Part shown: positions 34,759 to 42,969 of the stretch, piece by piece
How the letters are laid out: the number at the start of each line of letters is the position of its first letter
Position numbering within the stretch: position 1 is the stretch's first letter
DNA from: Bdellovibrionaceae bacterium UBA1609
GTDB taxonomy: Bacteria > Bdellovibrionota > Bdellovibrionia > Bdellovibrionales > UBA1609
Direction of reading: 5' to 3'
Length of the DNA: 64,000 nucleotides
Assembly: GCA_002321895.1 (NCBI GenBank)
Contig: DCMZ01000005.1
Coordinates: 103,198 to 167,197 of the forward strand
Made by a program: the position numbers and the translations under genes
The notes under the pieces: model-generated
What the model saw: the letters and a program-made list of their open reading frames with translations, nothing else
What the model was told of the DNA's origin: nothing
Databases searched by the model: none

Positions 34759-35629
34759 TATTTCTCTATTTGGTGGGCAGTGGGTCTATGGTGCGGCTTG
34801 CTGCGGCAGTGGGTTTGCCGCTCCAGCCATTATAAGTGGGGACGAAAAAGCTCTTTTTTCGACCTCCTATGCCGTCACAGAAGTCGTCATTGATAATGTA
34901 GATTCTGATGGAATTTGGAGCGATCAGGGTGACGGGCAGAGGCTTCAGACCTTGAGTTTGGAAGGTGCGCATATATTTAACGACAGATGGCAAGTGGGGG
35001 GCAGCACACAGGTGTTGCAAAGGACTCATCAAGGCGAAGAGAGTTCGGGATTGGGAGATACCAAATTCACACTAGGATATGAATATCTCACTGACTGGGA
35101 CTATCATCCTATTCGTCCTCGTGGAACTGGGTATTTCACACTTACAGCTCCTACCGGGCGGTCCCGGGCCGAATCGGAATTGGGGGGACTAGATAGTCGG
35201 GGTAACGGATTTTGGGCTTTAGGGCTTGGCACAATGTTATCCAAATCTGTCATACCTTGGGATATATACCTTAATTTTGAAGTTCATAAATCTTTCGCTA
35301 AAACGGTCAATAACACTCAGGTAGATGGAGAGATTCGACCGGGCTGGGGAGGCAGCTTTAGCGGGGGAGCCGGCTATAATTTTGATAAATATCGAGTTGG
35401 CGGTTCGATCTCTTGGAATTATGAAGATGCAATTTCAATTGCAGGGTCTACAGAATATGAGGGTGCGGTAGAGCGATATGCTACGGGCACACTGTCCGCA
35501 AGTTACGACATGGAAAATGACTGGTCGAGCAGTTTAAGTTATTCCGATCAGACTCTCTTTGGTTCTCCTGTGAATACGAGCCTTGGTCGTACTTTGAGTT
35601 TTCAACTTCAAAAACGTTGGGCAAGATAG
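34730..35629 (+). CDS. Outer-membrane beta-barrel protein of the thiol/metal cluster
   Basis: 299 residues. Signal peptide (LYLFVFSISLFGGQWVYGA), mature start AACCGSGFAAPAIISGDE with a Cys-Cys pair, then alternating beta strands throughout (HIFNDRWQVGGSTQVLQR, GYFTLTAPTGRS, FSGGAGYNFDKYRVGGSISW) ending TLSFQLQKRWAR. The barrel type is not recognised. The vicinal cysteines right after cleavage may bind metal or be targets of the CPC redoxin two genes upstream. It starts 29 bp inside the previous gene. Confidence 0.75.
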   Translation: MRLLYLFVFSISLFGGQWVYGAACCGSGFAAPAIISGDEKALFSTSYAVTEVVIDNVDSDGIWSDQGDGQRLQTLSLEGAHIFNDRWQVGGSTQVLQRTHQGEESSGLGDTKFTLGYEYLTDWDYHPIRPRGTGYFTLTAPTGRSRAESELGGLDSRGNGFWALGLGTMLSKSVIPWDIYLNFEVHKSFAKTVNNTQVDGEIRPGWGGSFSGGAGYNFDKYRVGGSISWNYEDAISIAGSTEYEGAVERYATGTLSASYDMENDWSSSLSYSDQTLFGSPVNTSLGRTLSFQLQKRWAR

Positions 35630-35657
35630 AAGTCCGCCCCGATTTGTTGAGTAAACA

Positions 35658-37193
35658 CTAAGCCGCCGTCTGTTTGTCGAAAAGGCAGCTATTAAGAGTT
35701 TCTTCCACGATACTTAGGTCAAATGGCTTTAAGAAATAGGCATCGTATAGGCCATAGAGTTCGTTATCTTGGGATTCGAAATCGATATTAATACCGCCAG
35801 TAAAAAACACAAATTTGGGTTGTTTTACTTCTTTATGGGATCGAACGGACTTTAGAAAAGTAGGGCCATCCATTTTAGGCATTCGCATATCTGACAATAT
35901 AATATCAATTTGGTCGGGGTTGTTGAGAAATATATCTAAACCTTCCTTGCCATTTTCTGCTGTGGTGACTTTAAATCCCAACTCTTCTAGCATATCTCCC
36001 AAAATGAATCGGATATCCTCTTCATCGTCTACGAGTAGTAGTCTAAGCCCAGTAAAGCTGTTTTCTAGGGACTTAGTGTCGGCGGTATCAGCTTGCATGT
36101 TCTTGTTAGAAATGGGAAGTCGTAAAATAAACTCTGAACCTTTTCCAATCTCAGAATTGAAATCTACAGTTCCGTTCATATCTTCAACATAACTGCGGGA
36201 GAGAGATAAACCAATACCGGTCTTGTTTTCTAATTGTTTTGTTGAGAAAAAAGGATCAAACATCTTTTCTTGTACCTCTTTAGAGGCACCACAGCCGTTG
36301 TCTTTCACCTTTACTTCAAATTGATTGCCAACAATACCATAGGAGATTTGGATGGTCTTAACTTCATTGCTTGTGGCTAAAACGGCATCTTTTGCATTTC
36401 CAACTACACCCATAAAAACTTGAAGGAAGTTGCCTCTACTGCCATCGATGGCAATGTTCTCGCAATCCGAATCGGTGACCATTTCAATTTGAATACCGTC
36501 CTTTTCATGGATCTCTTTTAACAGTCGATAGGAGTTCTCCATGGCAAGTATGGGGAAGAAAGTGTCTTTTTCGTAAATTTCACTTCGAGTAAAAGCTCCG
36601 AGGTCGGCCACAATTCGACTGATCCGTTTGGTGGAGCTTTCGATTTTTCCCATGGCTTTTGTTAGGCTTTTGGCTTCGGGAGTGTTTAGTTTCTCGTATT
36701 TGTTTTTGATAAGAGCAATAAAGCCTTGAATGATAGCAAGTGGGTTGTTGATTTCATGTCCAACTCCAGAAACCAGTTCTCCAATAGAAGCCATTTTTGA
36801 ATTATAGAGCTCGGCTTTTTTCTGTTTTTTAGCTTCGGTAATATCTCTGGTAGATGCGTATACATAAAATTGACCATTAAGTTCAATTCCACGGGCGTTA
36901 ATTTCCACATCAAGAAGTTCGCCATCTTTTTTTAAATGCTTTGTTTCAAAGATTTGGGGGGACTTAATGAGTTCTTTTATAAAGGGAATGAGATCTTGCT
37001 TCGGGAACTTATCATCCCATTCCCTTACATTGAGCTTCTGAGCTTCCTCAAAGCTATATCCAAGAATTTCTGCAAAAACGTGACTACAGATGACAACATT
37101 GCCATCTTGATCGAGAACATGGACGCCATCGGCTGCGCCAAAAACAAGTTTTTCGAGTAAATCAGGTGATAAATTTAATTCTGAGGACATCAT
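35658..37193 (-). CDS. PAS hybrid sensor kinase with receiver domain
   Basis: 511 residues, no TM, so cytoplasmic. PAS domain about 10-120 (GVHVLDQDGNVVICS, then DITEAKK). HisKA with His146 in GELVSGVGHEINNPLA. HATPase_c with KVKDNGCGASKEVQEKMFDPFFSTK and GIGLSLSRS, classical N, G1, F and G2 boxes. Receiver domain about 385-505 with LLVDDEEDIRF, phosphoacceptor in IILSDMRMPKMDG and terminal lysine in FLKPFDLS. It is an intracellular hybrid kinase that may pass phosphate to a separate phosphotransfer protein. No cognate regulator is adjacent. It converges with the barrel gene at 34730-35629. Confidence 0.93.
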   Translation of the reverse strand: MMSSELNLSPDLLEKLVFGAADGVHVLDQDGNVVICSHVFAEILGYSFEEAQKLNVREWDDKFPKQDLIPFIKELIKSPQIFETKHLKKDGELLDVEINARGIELNGQFYVYASTRDITEAKKQKKAELYNSKMASIGELVSGVGHEINNPLAIIQGFIALIKNKYEKLNTPEAKSLTKAMGKIESSTKRISRIVADLGAFTRSEIYEKDTFFPILAMENSYRLLKEIHEKDGIQIEMVTDSDCENIAIDGSRGNFLQVFMGVVGNAKDAVLATSNEVKTIQISYGIVGNQFEVKVKDNGCGASKEVQEKMFDPFFSTKQLENKTGIGLSLSRSYVEDMNGTVDFNSEIGKGSEFILRLPISNKNMQADTADTKSLENSFTGLRLLLVDDEEDIRFILGDMLEELGFKVTTAENGKEGLDIFLNNPDQIDIILSDMRMPKMDGPTFLKSVRSHKEVKQPKFVFFTGGINIDFESQDNELYGLYDAYFLKPFDLSIVEETLNSCLFDKQTAA

Positions 37194-37296
37194 ATTCCTT
37201 TCAGGACCACATCTGTTTATCGGACAGGGGAGAATCCCACTTTATTTAGAAACAGTTAATTGGGAAAAGAAAGTGTGACGGTGAACAGTTGTTTAT

Positions 37297-38667
37297 TCAC
37301 TCGAATCGCCAGATGGCTAGATCTGAGTCTACACCATTGCTTATTTCTCCCACGACAATGAGCTTGCCATTGTTATCAAAAGCAAGATCTTCGGCGAGGT
37401 CGCTCCCGGCACCGCTTTGATAGACCAAAATTCCATCCTCTGAGAATTGAGTATCCAGCTCACCCTCATCTGAAAGTTTAAAAACAAACATTTCGTGGTC
37501 AGTGCCGTTGTAGGCCTTTCCGGCAAAAAAATAAGATCCATTATCGCTGAGAGCAGATCCATTGATAATATCAGAACCAGTGGCACCAGCAATTCCATCT
37601 AATGTAAAAATACCGTCTCCGTTAAAGCCTGAATCAAGGGCTCCATCAGCGGCATAGCACCAGACAGCAGCTTCTACGTCAGTGGAAGCATTGGTGCTTT
37701 TTCCAGCGATAATAAATCGCTCATTGAGATCTAGAAAGCCTGTATACGCTAGATCTGCACCATCCGCTCCGGCTGCGGCGTTATGAGTAGCGATGCCTGT
37801 TGAGTTAAAGTCCGTACTTAAATCTCCCGTACTGGTGACTTTAATGGCAACGGCATCGTGGTTGGTCACAGAGCTCCCACTCCAACTGTATCCCGCTCCA
37901 AATATGGAGCCATCTTCTGCAATAGTTCCCCAAATGAGCTTGTCAGCACCAGTTCCGCCTGCGGCACCGTGATCCTCAAAAATCCCGTCGCCACTAAAGC
38001 TGGTATCGAGTGTGCCATCAGATAAATAACGCCAAATTTTGATACTCTTATCAGAGGTATAGTAGCCTTGGCCAAGTACCACAACGCGGTCTTGGGAATC
38101 AATAATGATTTTCCTTCCTCGTTCCCCTTCGGAGGCGCCAGAGGAAATATGAACATAGGTGAGATAGCCTGTGGAGTTGAAGCTCGTATCTAGCACACCG
38201 GATTCGGTGAACTTCCATATGGCGAGCTCATCAATATTACTCGCATTCTCACTATAGCCGCTCACATATATGGAGTCATCAGAAGCGACGACAACACTGA
38301 ATCCCACATCGTCACCATTTCCGCCGGCGGCATTGTCTTGAACAAATGCTCCACCAGTTCCAAAGGTAGAATCAAGGGTTCCATCGGAGAGAAATCGCCA
38401 CACGACCATATCCTTATTACCAGAGAGATTGGTGCTATATCCGGTAACCACTATTCTATTTTCGGAATCTATGGCAACGGCTTTTCCGCCGTCATCGGAG
38501 CTTCCACTGGCGCTACTATCCAGAGTTACAACTCCATCCTCGGAAAAGTCCGTATCGAGTTTGCCACTGGGGTCAGCCTGGGATATGGAAGCCTTAAATT
38601 TACCTTGAAGGCTATCGTCACAACCCAAAATGAAAACTATAAAAAACGTGCAGAAAAGTAGTTTCAT
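37297..38667 (-). CDS. Delta-60-repeat beta-propeller lipoprotein
   Basis: 456 residues from the ATG at 38667, with AAGGA 7 bp upstream (an adjacent ATG at 38670 is possible). Lipobox IVFILGC. The body is about seven repeats of 50-60 residues, each ending in a [DG]xLDxxF motif: DPSGKLDTDF, SDGTLDSTFG, ESGVLDTSFN, SDGTLDTSFS, STGDLSTDFN, ADGALDSGFN, DEGELDTQFS, with VVxGxS and AxWRF strands between. This is the delta-60 repeat family, predicted to fold as a seven-bladed propeller displayed at the cell envelope. The function is unknown. The gene is monocistronic. Confidence 0.88.
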   Translation of the reverse strand: MKLLFCTFFIVFILGCDDSLQGKFKASISQADPSGKLDTDFSEDGVVTLDSSASGSSDDGGKAVAIDSENRIVVTGYSTNLSGNKDMVVWRFLSDGTLDSTFGTGGAFVQDNAAGGNGDDVGFSVVVASDDSIYVSGYSENASNIDELAIWKFTESGVLDTSFNSTGYLTYVHISSGASEGERGRKIIIDSQDRVVVLGQGYYTSDKSIKIWRYLSDGTLDTSFSGDGIFEDHGAAGGTGADKLIWGTIAEDGSIFGAGYSWSGSSVTNHDAVAIKVTSTGDLSTDFNSTGIATHNAAAGADGADLAYTGFLDLNERFIIAGKSTNASTDVEAAVWCYAADGALDSGFNGDGIFTLDGIAGATGSDIINGSALSDNGSYFFAGKAYNGTDHEMFVFKLSDEGELDTQFSEDGILVYQSGAGSDLAEDLAFDNNGKLIVVGEISNGVDSDLAIWRFE

Positions 38668-38832
38668 CATTAAGTCCTTAGAGCACATATCGGCAAAACT
38701 AAAGTCGAGCTAAAGGGTTTATCCAGCAGCGGTGTGTCGGTTTGAAACAGTTGAGGTGGATCTTGAAAATTCAGTCACTGGAACGGCTGTGATTTCGGGG
38801 GTTCCACCAGGAGCAAAATGGCGGGGGAGAAA

Positions 38833-39288
38833 TTATAAAGATTTTTCCATAACTATTGTGACGTGACTATCTCCCGTGCTTTGGATTGTCCCTTTAATTT
38901 CAAATCCAGATTTGAGATTTAAAATGATCATCGGTTGAAAGCTATTGTCTGTCTGGGTACAGACCACTTTATAGCCCTGTTGGGCGGCAAAATTGTGTTG
39001 GAGTTTCATCAACTCACTCGCGATTCCTAAGTCTCTAAACTTAGGTGTTACCCCGCCAATCCAACTGTAGTAAATCCGGCTAGATCTTTCAAATCCCACT
39101 TTGTAGCCTACAGGTATTTCATTCTCAAAAGCTATAAAAATGGAAGGGTTATGTTTTGTTGAGAGTTCTCGGATTATTTTTTCTTTTTTAAGGGGTTTAG
39201 GGAAAATTTGCTCTTCAAGAGTAAGTAGATGATTGAGGACTTCCGGATCAAGTCTTTCAAAATTTTCGTAGGTTATGTTTAAACTCAA
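38833..39288 (-). CDS. GNAT-family acetyltransferase
   Basis: 151 residues. The acetyl-CoA-binding motif A is GVTPKFRDLGIASELMKLQHNFA (near residue 75-97), with RDLGIA replacing the common R-G-x-G-x-A. FIAFENEIPVGYKVGFER and VCTQTDNSFQPMIILNLKSGFE complete the fold. It resembles RimI-like N-acyltransferases acting on proteins or small molecules. The substrate is unknown. It is flanked by unrelated genes on the same strand with larger gaps, so it is likely transcribed alone. Confidence 0.85.
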   Translation of the reverse strand: MSLNITYENFERLDPEVLNHLLTLEEQIFPKPLKKEKIIRELSTKHNPSIFIAFENEIPVGYKVGFERSSRIYYSWIGGVTPKFRDLGIASELMKLQHNFAAQQGYKVVCTQTDNSFQPMIILNLKSGFEIKGTIQSTGDSHVTIVMEKSL

Positions 39289-39395
39289 TTATCATCTCCT
39301 ATTGGTTTTAGGATTGTTATGTGTCCATTTCCTTGATTTCTCTACCTTAGTATTTTTTATAAGTAAATATTCAATAGGAAGGGAATGTTAACTAT

Positions 39396-40076
39396 CTACT
39401 GAGGGTGGTGATTGCCGTAAGAATCAGAGAGGACTGTTGGGTTTAGCCGATTCGTATCCGGGAGCATAAATATTGAGATCCATAGGCTGGGCTCACTACG
39501 GGCTGGGCTACCATGGGTTTGGCTAAAAAATATTCCCAAATGGTCTTCTGGAATTGGAATTCTACTTTTTGTAATCCAACTATTGGGGCCCATTTCCGAA
39601 TGAACAAAAGCAATGCTGCCTTTATGATGGGTATGGCCTTCAGGAAAGCCGGCCACCATTTCTGTATGAATTTCCACTCTAGGGTGAAGCCTAACATCCG
39701 GTGCATTTGCATTCGCGATGGCATCCATTTGCTTGGTAAAATTGATGAGTTTTTCATGTATCCGAGCGCCGAGCTCACTTCTAGCCATTTCGGAACTGTT
39801 CATCCAAAACGAATAGGCGCCACCATATTCTTCATTTACAAATTCTCTCAAATCCTCCCGTTCTTTTTGGGATAGGAAATTCGAAAACTCAATAGTGGTC
39901 CAATTGCTAAATTTCTCCCAATTTAAATCTTTTACTTTTGGTGATAGAATAAGAGATTGTGGTGAGAATAAAATGCTGCACGTTGGGGCGGGTCCTACCA
40001 CCGTAGCCGCCGCAAATTGTCCGTACACTGTCAGAAATGTATACAGTGATATGTTTCTCAACCAAAGCCAGTTCAT
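39396..40076 (-). CDS. Secreted orphan protein with His-rich motif
   Basis: 226 residues from ATG 40076; a TTG 18 bp upstream would add six residues, and neither has a strong SD. Signal peptide (MNWLWLRNISLYTFLTVYG, then FAAA). The mature part has no known domain. The stretch VEIHTEMVAGFPEGHTHHKG, followed later by IFFSQTHGS, is rich in possible metal-ligand histidines and could be the double-stranded beta-helix of a 2-oxoglutarate/Fe(II)-type enzyme, but a clear HxD...H triad cannot be assigned. It ends GNHHPQ. Confidence 0.55.
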   Translation of the reverse strand: MNWLWLRNISLYTFLTVYGQFAAATVVGPAPTCSILFSPQSLILSPKVKDLNWEKFSNWTTIEFSNFLSQKEREDLREFVNEEYGGAYSFWMNSSEMARSELGARIHEKLINFTKQMDAIANANAPDVRLHPRVEIHTEMVAGFPEGHTHHKGSIAFVHSEMGPNSWITKSRIPIPEDHLGIFFSQTHGSPARSEPSLWISIFMLPDTNRLNPTVLSDSYGNHHPQ

Positions 40077-40153
40077 AAATAGATTTAATTGCAACGGATG
40101 TGCCTAGAGGAAAAAGTTATTGTACGAAAAATTGGGTTATTTAGAAGCCTCAT

Positions 40154-40891
40154 TTAAAATGCAAATAGCATCTGGCAGGTTTTTGGGGAAATGGTGGTGA
40201 GATCGGGTGAAAAGTCGGGGTGGGAGGACCGAGTTTCATTTATGTAAAATCTTGAATCAATCTCTTCTGGGTTTTCAGGTTGAATAAAGTTAAAAGCGAG
40301 CGATTGATCCTTGAGACTAAGGCGGTTTCGATTAAATCTATAGGGGTGAATAAACTCAGAGGTATTAAGGTCAATAATGGCATCTTTATCAGCAATCACC
40401 TTAAATCCATTTTCTAGAGCTTCAATAACACTGCACTTTACGCAGGCCCCCCCGTTGGCTCCAGTGATTACAAGTTCGGTAACGCCAAATCGGAATAGGA
40501 AATTTGCGAGATCTTCGGCCACGCCGCCAGACTCGTCGAACATTCCATTTCTATTCTTTCGAAATATTTCTACGTTTTTGTAGCCACCGATGAATTTGTT
40601 TTTTACCCTGAATCCACCAATGGGCCGACTTATTTTTTTGGAGGTAGGTTCAAACCCGTCGTATTCCACGATGGCTATAGGTTTACCATTATCTCTTGCC
40701 AATTTTACGAGTTCAACGATCCTATCTAAAGCGTTTTGATATTTTTCGGGATTATCTCCATACTCTTGATTATTTTTTCTAACAAGGAAGTGTTCTTGCA
40801 TGTCTATTACGACAAGGGCGGTGTTGTCGGCAAAGGCGTGGACACTCAACAATAAGATAATAAAGAGGACTATTAATTTCAGGGATGGCAT
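40154..40891 (-). CDS. Secreted isochorismatase-like cysteine hydrolase
   Basis: 245 residues from ATG 40891, giving a clean signal peptide (MPSLKLIVLFIILLLSVHAFA). An ATG 33 bp upstream would bury it. Catalytic elements of the cysteine-hydrolase fold: ALVVIDMQEHFL with the Asp, a basic region GGYKNVEIFRKNRNGMF, and VTELVITGANGGACVKCSV with the nucleophilic Cys and cis-peptide region. Family members hydrolyse isochorismate, nicotinamide or related amides. Export to the periplasm is unusual for this fold, which is normally cytosolic. The gene is divergent from that at 41005. Confidence 0.85.
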   Translation of the reverse strand: MPSLKLIVLFIILLLSVHAFADNTALVVIDMQEHFLVRKNNQEYGDNPEKYQNALDRIVELVKLARDNGKPIAIVEYDGFEPTSKKISRPIGGFRVKNKFIGGYKNVEIFRKNRNGMFDESGGVAEDLANFLFRFGVTELVITGANGGACVKCSVIEALENGFKVIADKDAIIDLNTSEFIHPYRFNRNRLSLKDQSLAFNFIQPENPEEIDSRFYINETRSSHPDFSPDLTTISPKTCQMLFAF

Positions 40892-41004
40892 GTACTCTAG
40901 GTTTTCAAAAACCAGGCCAACCAACTCTGTCTAAGTTATTTTCATTCCTTTCAAAAACATCGACAGGATGGTGGGACTGGCCTCTGATTTGCAGTTAAAA
41001 AGAT

Positions 41005-42279
41005 ATGTTCCGAGCTCTGATGTTTACTATGATTTTTTCCCCTTTGGCGGTATTTGCCGGTGAGGTAGATCATCACAGTACTCAACAAATCCCCCTAGAG
41101 GAAAGTGCCTCTTGGGTGAATGAGTTTATCCGAGATCAGATAGAAAAAAGTGTGGGTCTAAGTAATTACGATTTAAGTCGTACAGATAGGGCCTATGCGC
41201 CCCATGAGATTTTGAGAATTTTTCATAGGCATTTCGAGAACCTAATAGCAGGAAAATATCAGGGGGCCATTGGGTCCATTGAGTCCTGTTTGATGGATTT
41301 AAAGTGTTCCGAAGGAGTCGATGTGATCCGTCTGCCGGGGAAGAGAAGCATCTATCACAACTTACCTTCATTTAAATATTCGGAATCTGAGTTGTCCCCA
41401 ATCATTAAAGTCTGTGGCGTTAGATTAGGGGCGGATAAGATCACACATTTTTTAAATGACGGTATCAAGCATTACAAAGCTTATTTAAAAAATCAACGCT
41501 CTGAAGATTACGTAATAAATCTCTCTGAATTTCTAGAGGCGAGTCCGCTAGGGCTTAAATTTACAGGAGTGTTTTCTCGTGCGGACATCGAAGCGAATTG
41601 GCAAGGTTTTAATTACTTTTTAACGGGCATGAAAGAAGAACTGTCCGTCTATACGACGACCGTAGAGGGGAGTCGTCGACTTCATTTTCACAGAGAACAG
41701 TTTGATATTTGTAACTATATCACCAAAGAGATGAGTGAATTTGGTCATTCTTCTGTGAACTCCTACATGTCCTGCCAAGATCAAAAGCCCTGTGACAGGG
41801 AAGTATTGGAAAACAGGATTCGAGAGCGCGATCGGAAATATGAGGCCCAAGTACTACCAATGGATGAAGCCAAACGTCTGAAGGAAAAATGGAATGAGGA
41901 GTTTTTTGAGGAGTTGAATCTATTTAGGAGGAAAGCTCTGGGAGAACGTATTCAAATGGCTAAATTGAGAAGTATTAACTCTCCAGTGGCAACGCAGATT
42001 GCCTCTATCATCGAAAGTTATCCGCCTATGCTTCGGTTTCGATTGAGACAAGTGGTCGAGTTAATACTTAAGATGAGCCCCAAGGGAATTTACATTCTTT
42101 ATCAGTACCTTTTTTCTGAATTTGAAGAGGGTGATTTTGAAGGTCTATCTTTCCCTGATATTCCACTGGAAACCCATGTGCTATTTCCCATGAAAGAAAA
42201 GTGGGTGTCTGAGCGAGGCTTAGAGAATTGGTGTCACATTGTTTCCGCTAAGTATGATCCTCAATGTAACGATCTTTAA
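41005..42279 (+). CDS. Secreted orphan protein, mostly helical
   Basis: 424 residues with a signal peptide (FRALMFTMIFSPLAVFAG). The mature protein is rich in charged helices. It has cysteines in SCLMDLKC, IIKVCGVR, FDICNY, MSCQDQKPCDRE and ENWCHIVSAKYDPQC that may form disulfides. Nothing matches a family I know. It is followed closely by a thioredoxin gene (59 bp), which may be coincidental or may reflect disulfide handling. Confidence 0.7.
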   Translation: MFRALMFTMIFSPLAVFAGEVDHHSTQQIPLEESASWVNEFIRDQIEKSVGLSNYDLSRTDRAYAPHEILRIFHRHFENLIAGKYQGAIGSIESCLMDLKCSEGVDVIRLPGKRSIYHNLPSFKYSESELSPIIKVCGVRLGADKITHFLNDGIKHYKAYLKNQRSEDYVINLSEFLEASPLGLKFTGVFSRADIEANWQGFNYFLTGMKEELSVYTTTVEGSRRLHFHREQFDICNYITKEMSEFGHSSVNSYMSCQDQKPCDREVLENRIRERDRKYEAQVLPMDEAKRLKEKWNEEFFEELNLFRRKALGERIQMAKLRSINSPVATQIASIIESYPPMLRFRLRQVVELILKMSPKGIYILYQYLFSEFEEGDFEGLSFPDIPLETHVLFPMKEKWVSERGLENWCHIVSAKYDPQCNDL

Positions 42280-42337
42280 TAGTATCCGTATCCATTTTTG
42301 CCTCGACAGATCTGTTTATACTAGATATCGTTTTCCT

Positions 42338-42706
42338 ATGGCGCTCATAGATATTGGAGATCATAATTTTCGCGAGATTTACCAGAATAACGATATAGTT
42401 GTTTTGGATTTTTGGGCCAGTTGGTGTGGGCCTTGTCATCAGTTTATGCCGATCTTCGAAGAGGTATCACAGCAATTCCCCGATATTATTTTCGGCAAAG
42501 TGGATACGGAGCAGGAGCAGAAGCTGTCCGCTTATTTTTCTGTTCGAGGTATCCCTACGGTGCTTATCATTCGTGAAGAGTTGGAACTATTTCGCCATTC
42601 AGGTGTCCTTGATAGCGCCTCTCTTAAATCCGTCATTAAACAAATTCAACAGGCGGATATGGACGAAGTGAAAAAGAAAATTGAAGCCGAAGAAGCTCAA
42701 AGTTAG
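42338..42706 (+). CDS. Thioredoxin
   Basis: 122 residues from ATG 42338. Longer in-frame starts run into the preceding gene and lack homology. The active site WASWCGPC gives Cys30 and Cys33. The cis-proline loop VRGIPTVLIIRE is intact and the length is standard for a cytosolic thioredoxin with a short charged C-terminal extension (KKKIEAEEAQS). It is a disulfide reductant partnered by thioredoxin reductase, not present in this window. No good SD is seen. Confidence 0.9.
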   Translation: MALIDIGDHNFREIYQNNDIVVLDFWASWCGPCHQFMPIFEEVSQQFPDIIFGKVDTEQEQKLSAYFSVRGIPTVLIIREELELFRHSGVLDSASLKSVIKQIQQADMDEVKKKIEAEEAQS

Positions 42707-42969
42707 AAATGGGGAGTTCGCGGGTAGGACTCTATTTTTAATGCTGCTCTATTCTCTTTTAACTCTAGTGTGTTATTTCTATTGACCTCGTCGGGGCTGT
42801 GAATGTCTTGTATTGAGACAGAGGCTTTAGGCCATAAAAAAAAGACACACAGTCCTATTGTCAGCTGTTTTTACAGATGACTAGAAATTTTCAGTAAGAA
42901 GCAACTCAGTGGCCGCCTATTGGCTTATCGCTTGCAACCTTTAACCCTTAAATCACTTGTGGGGGATTC

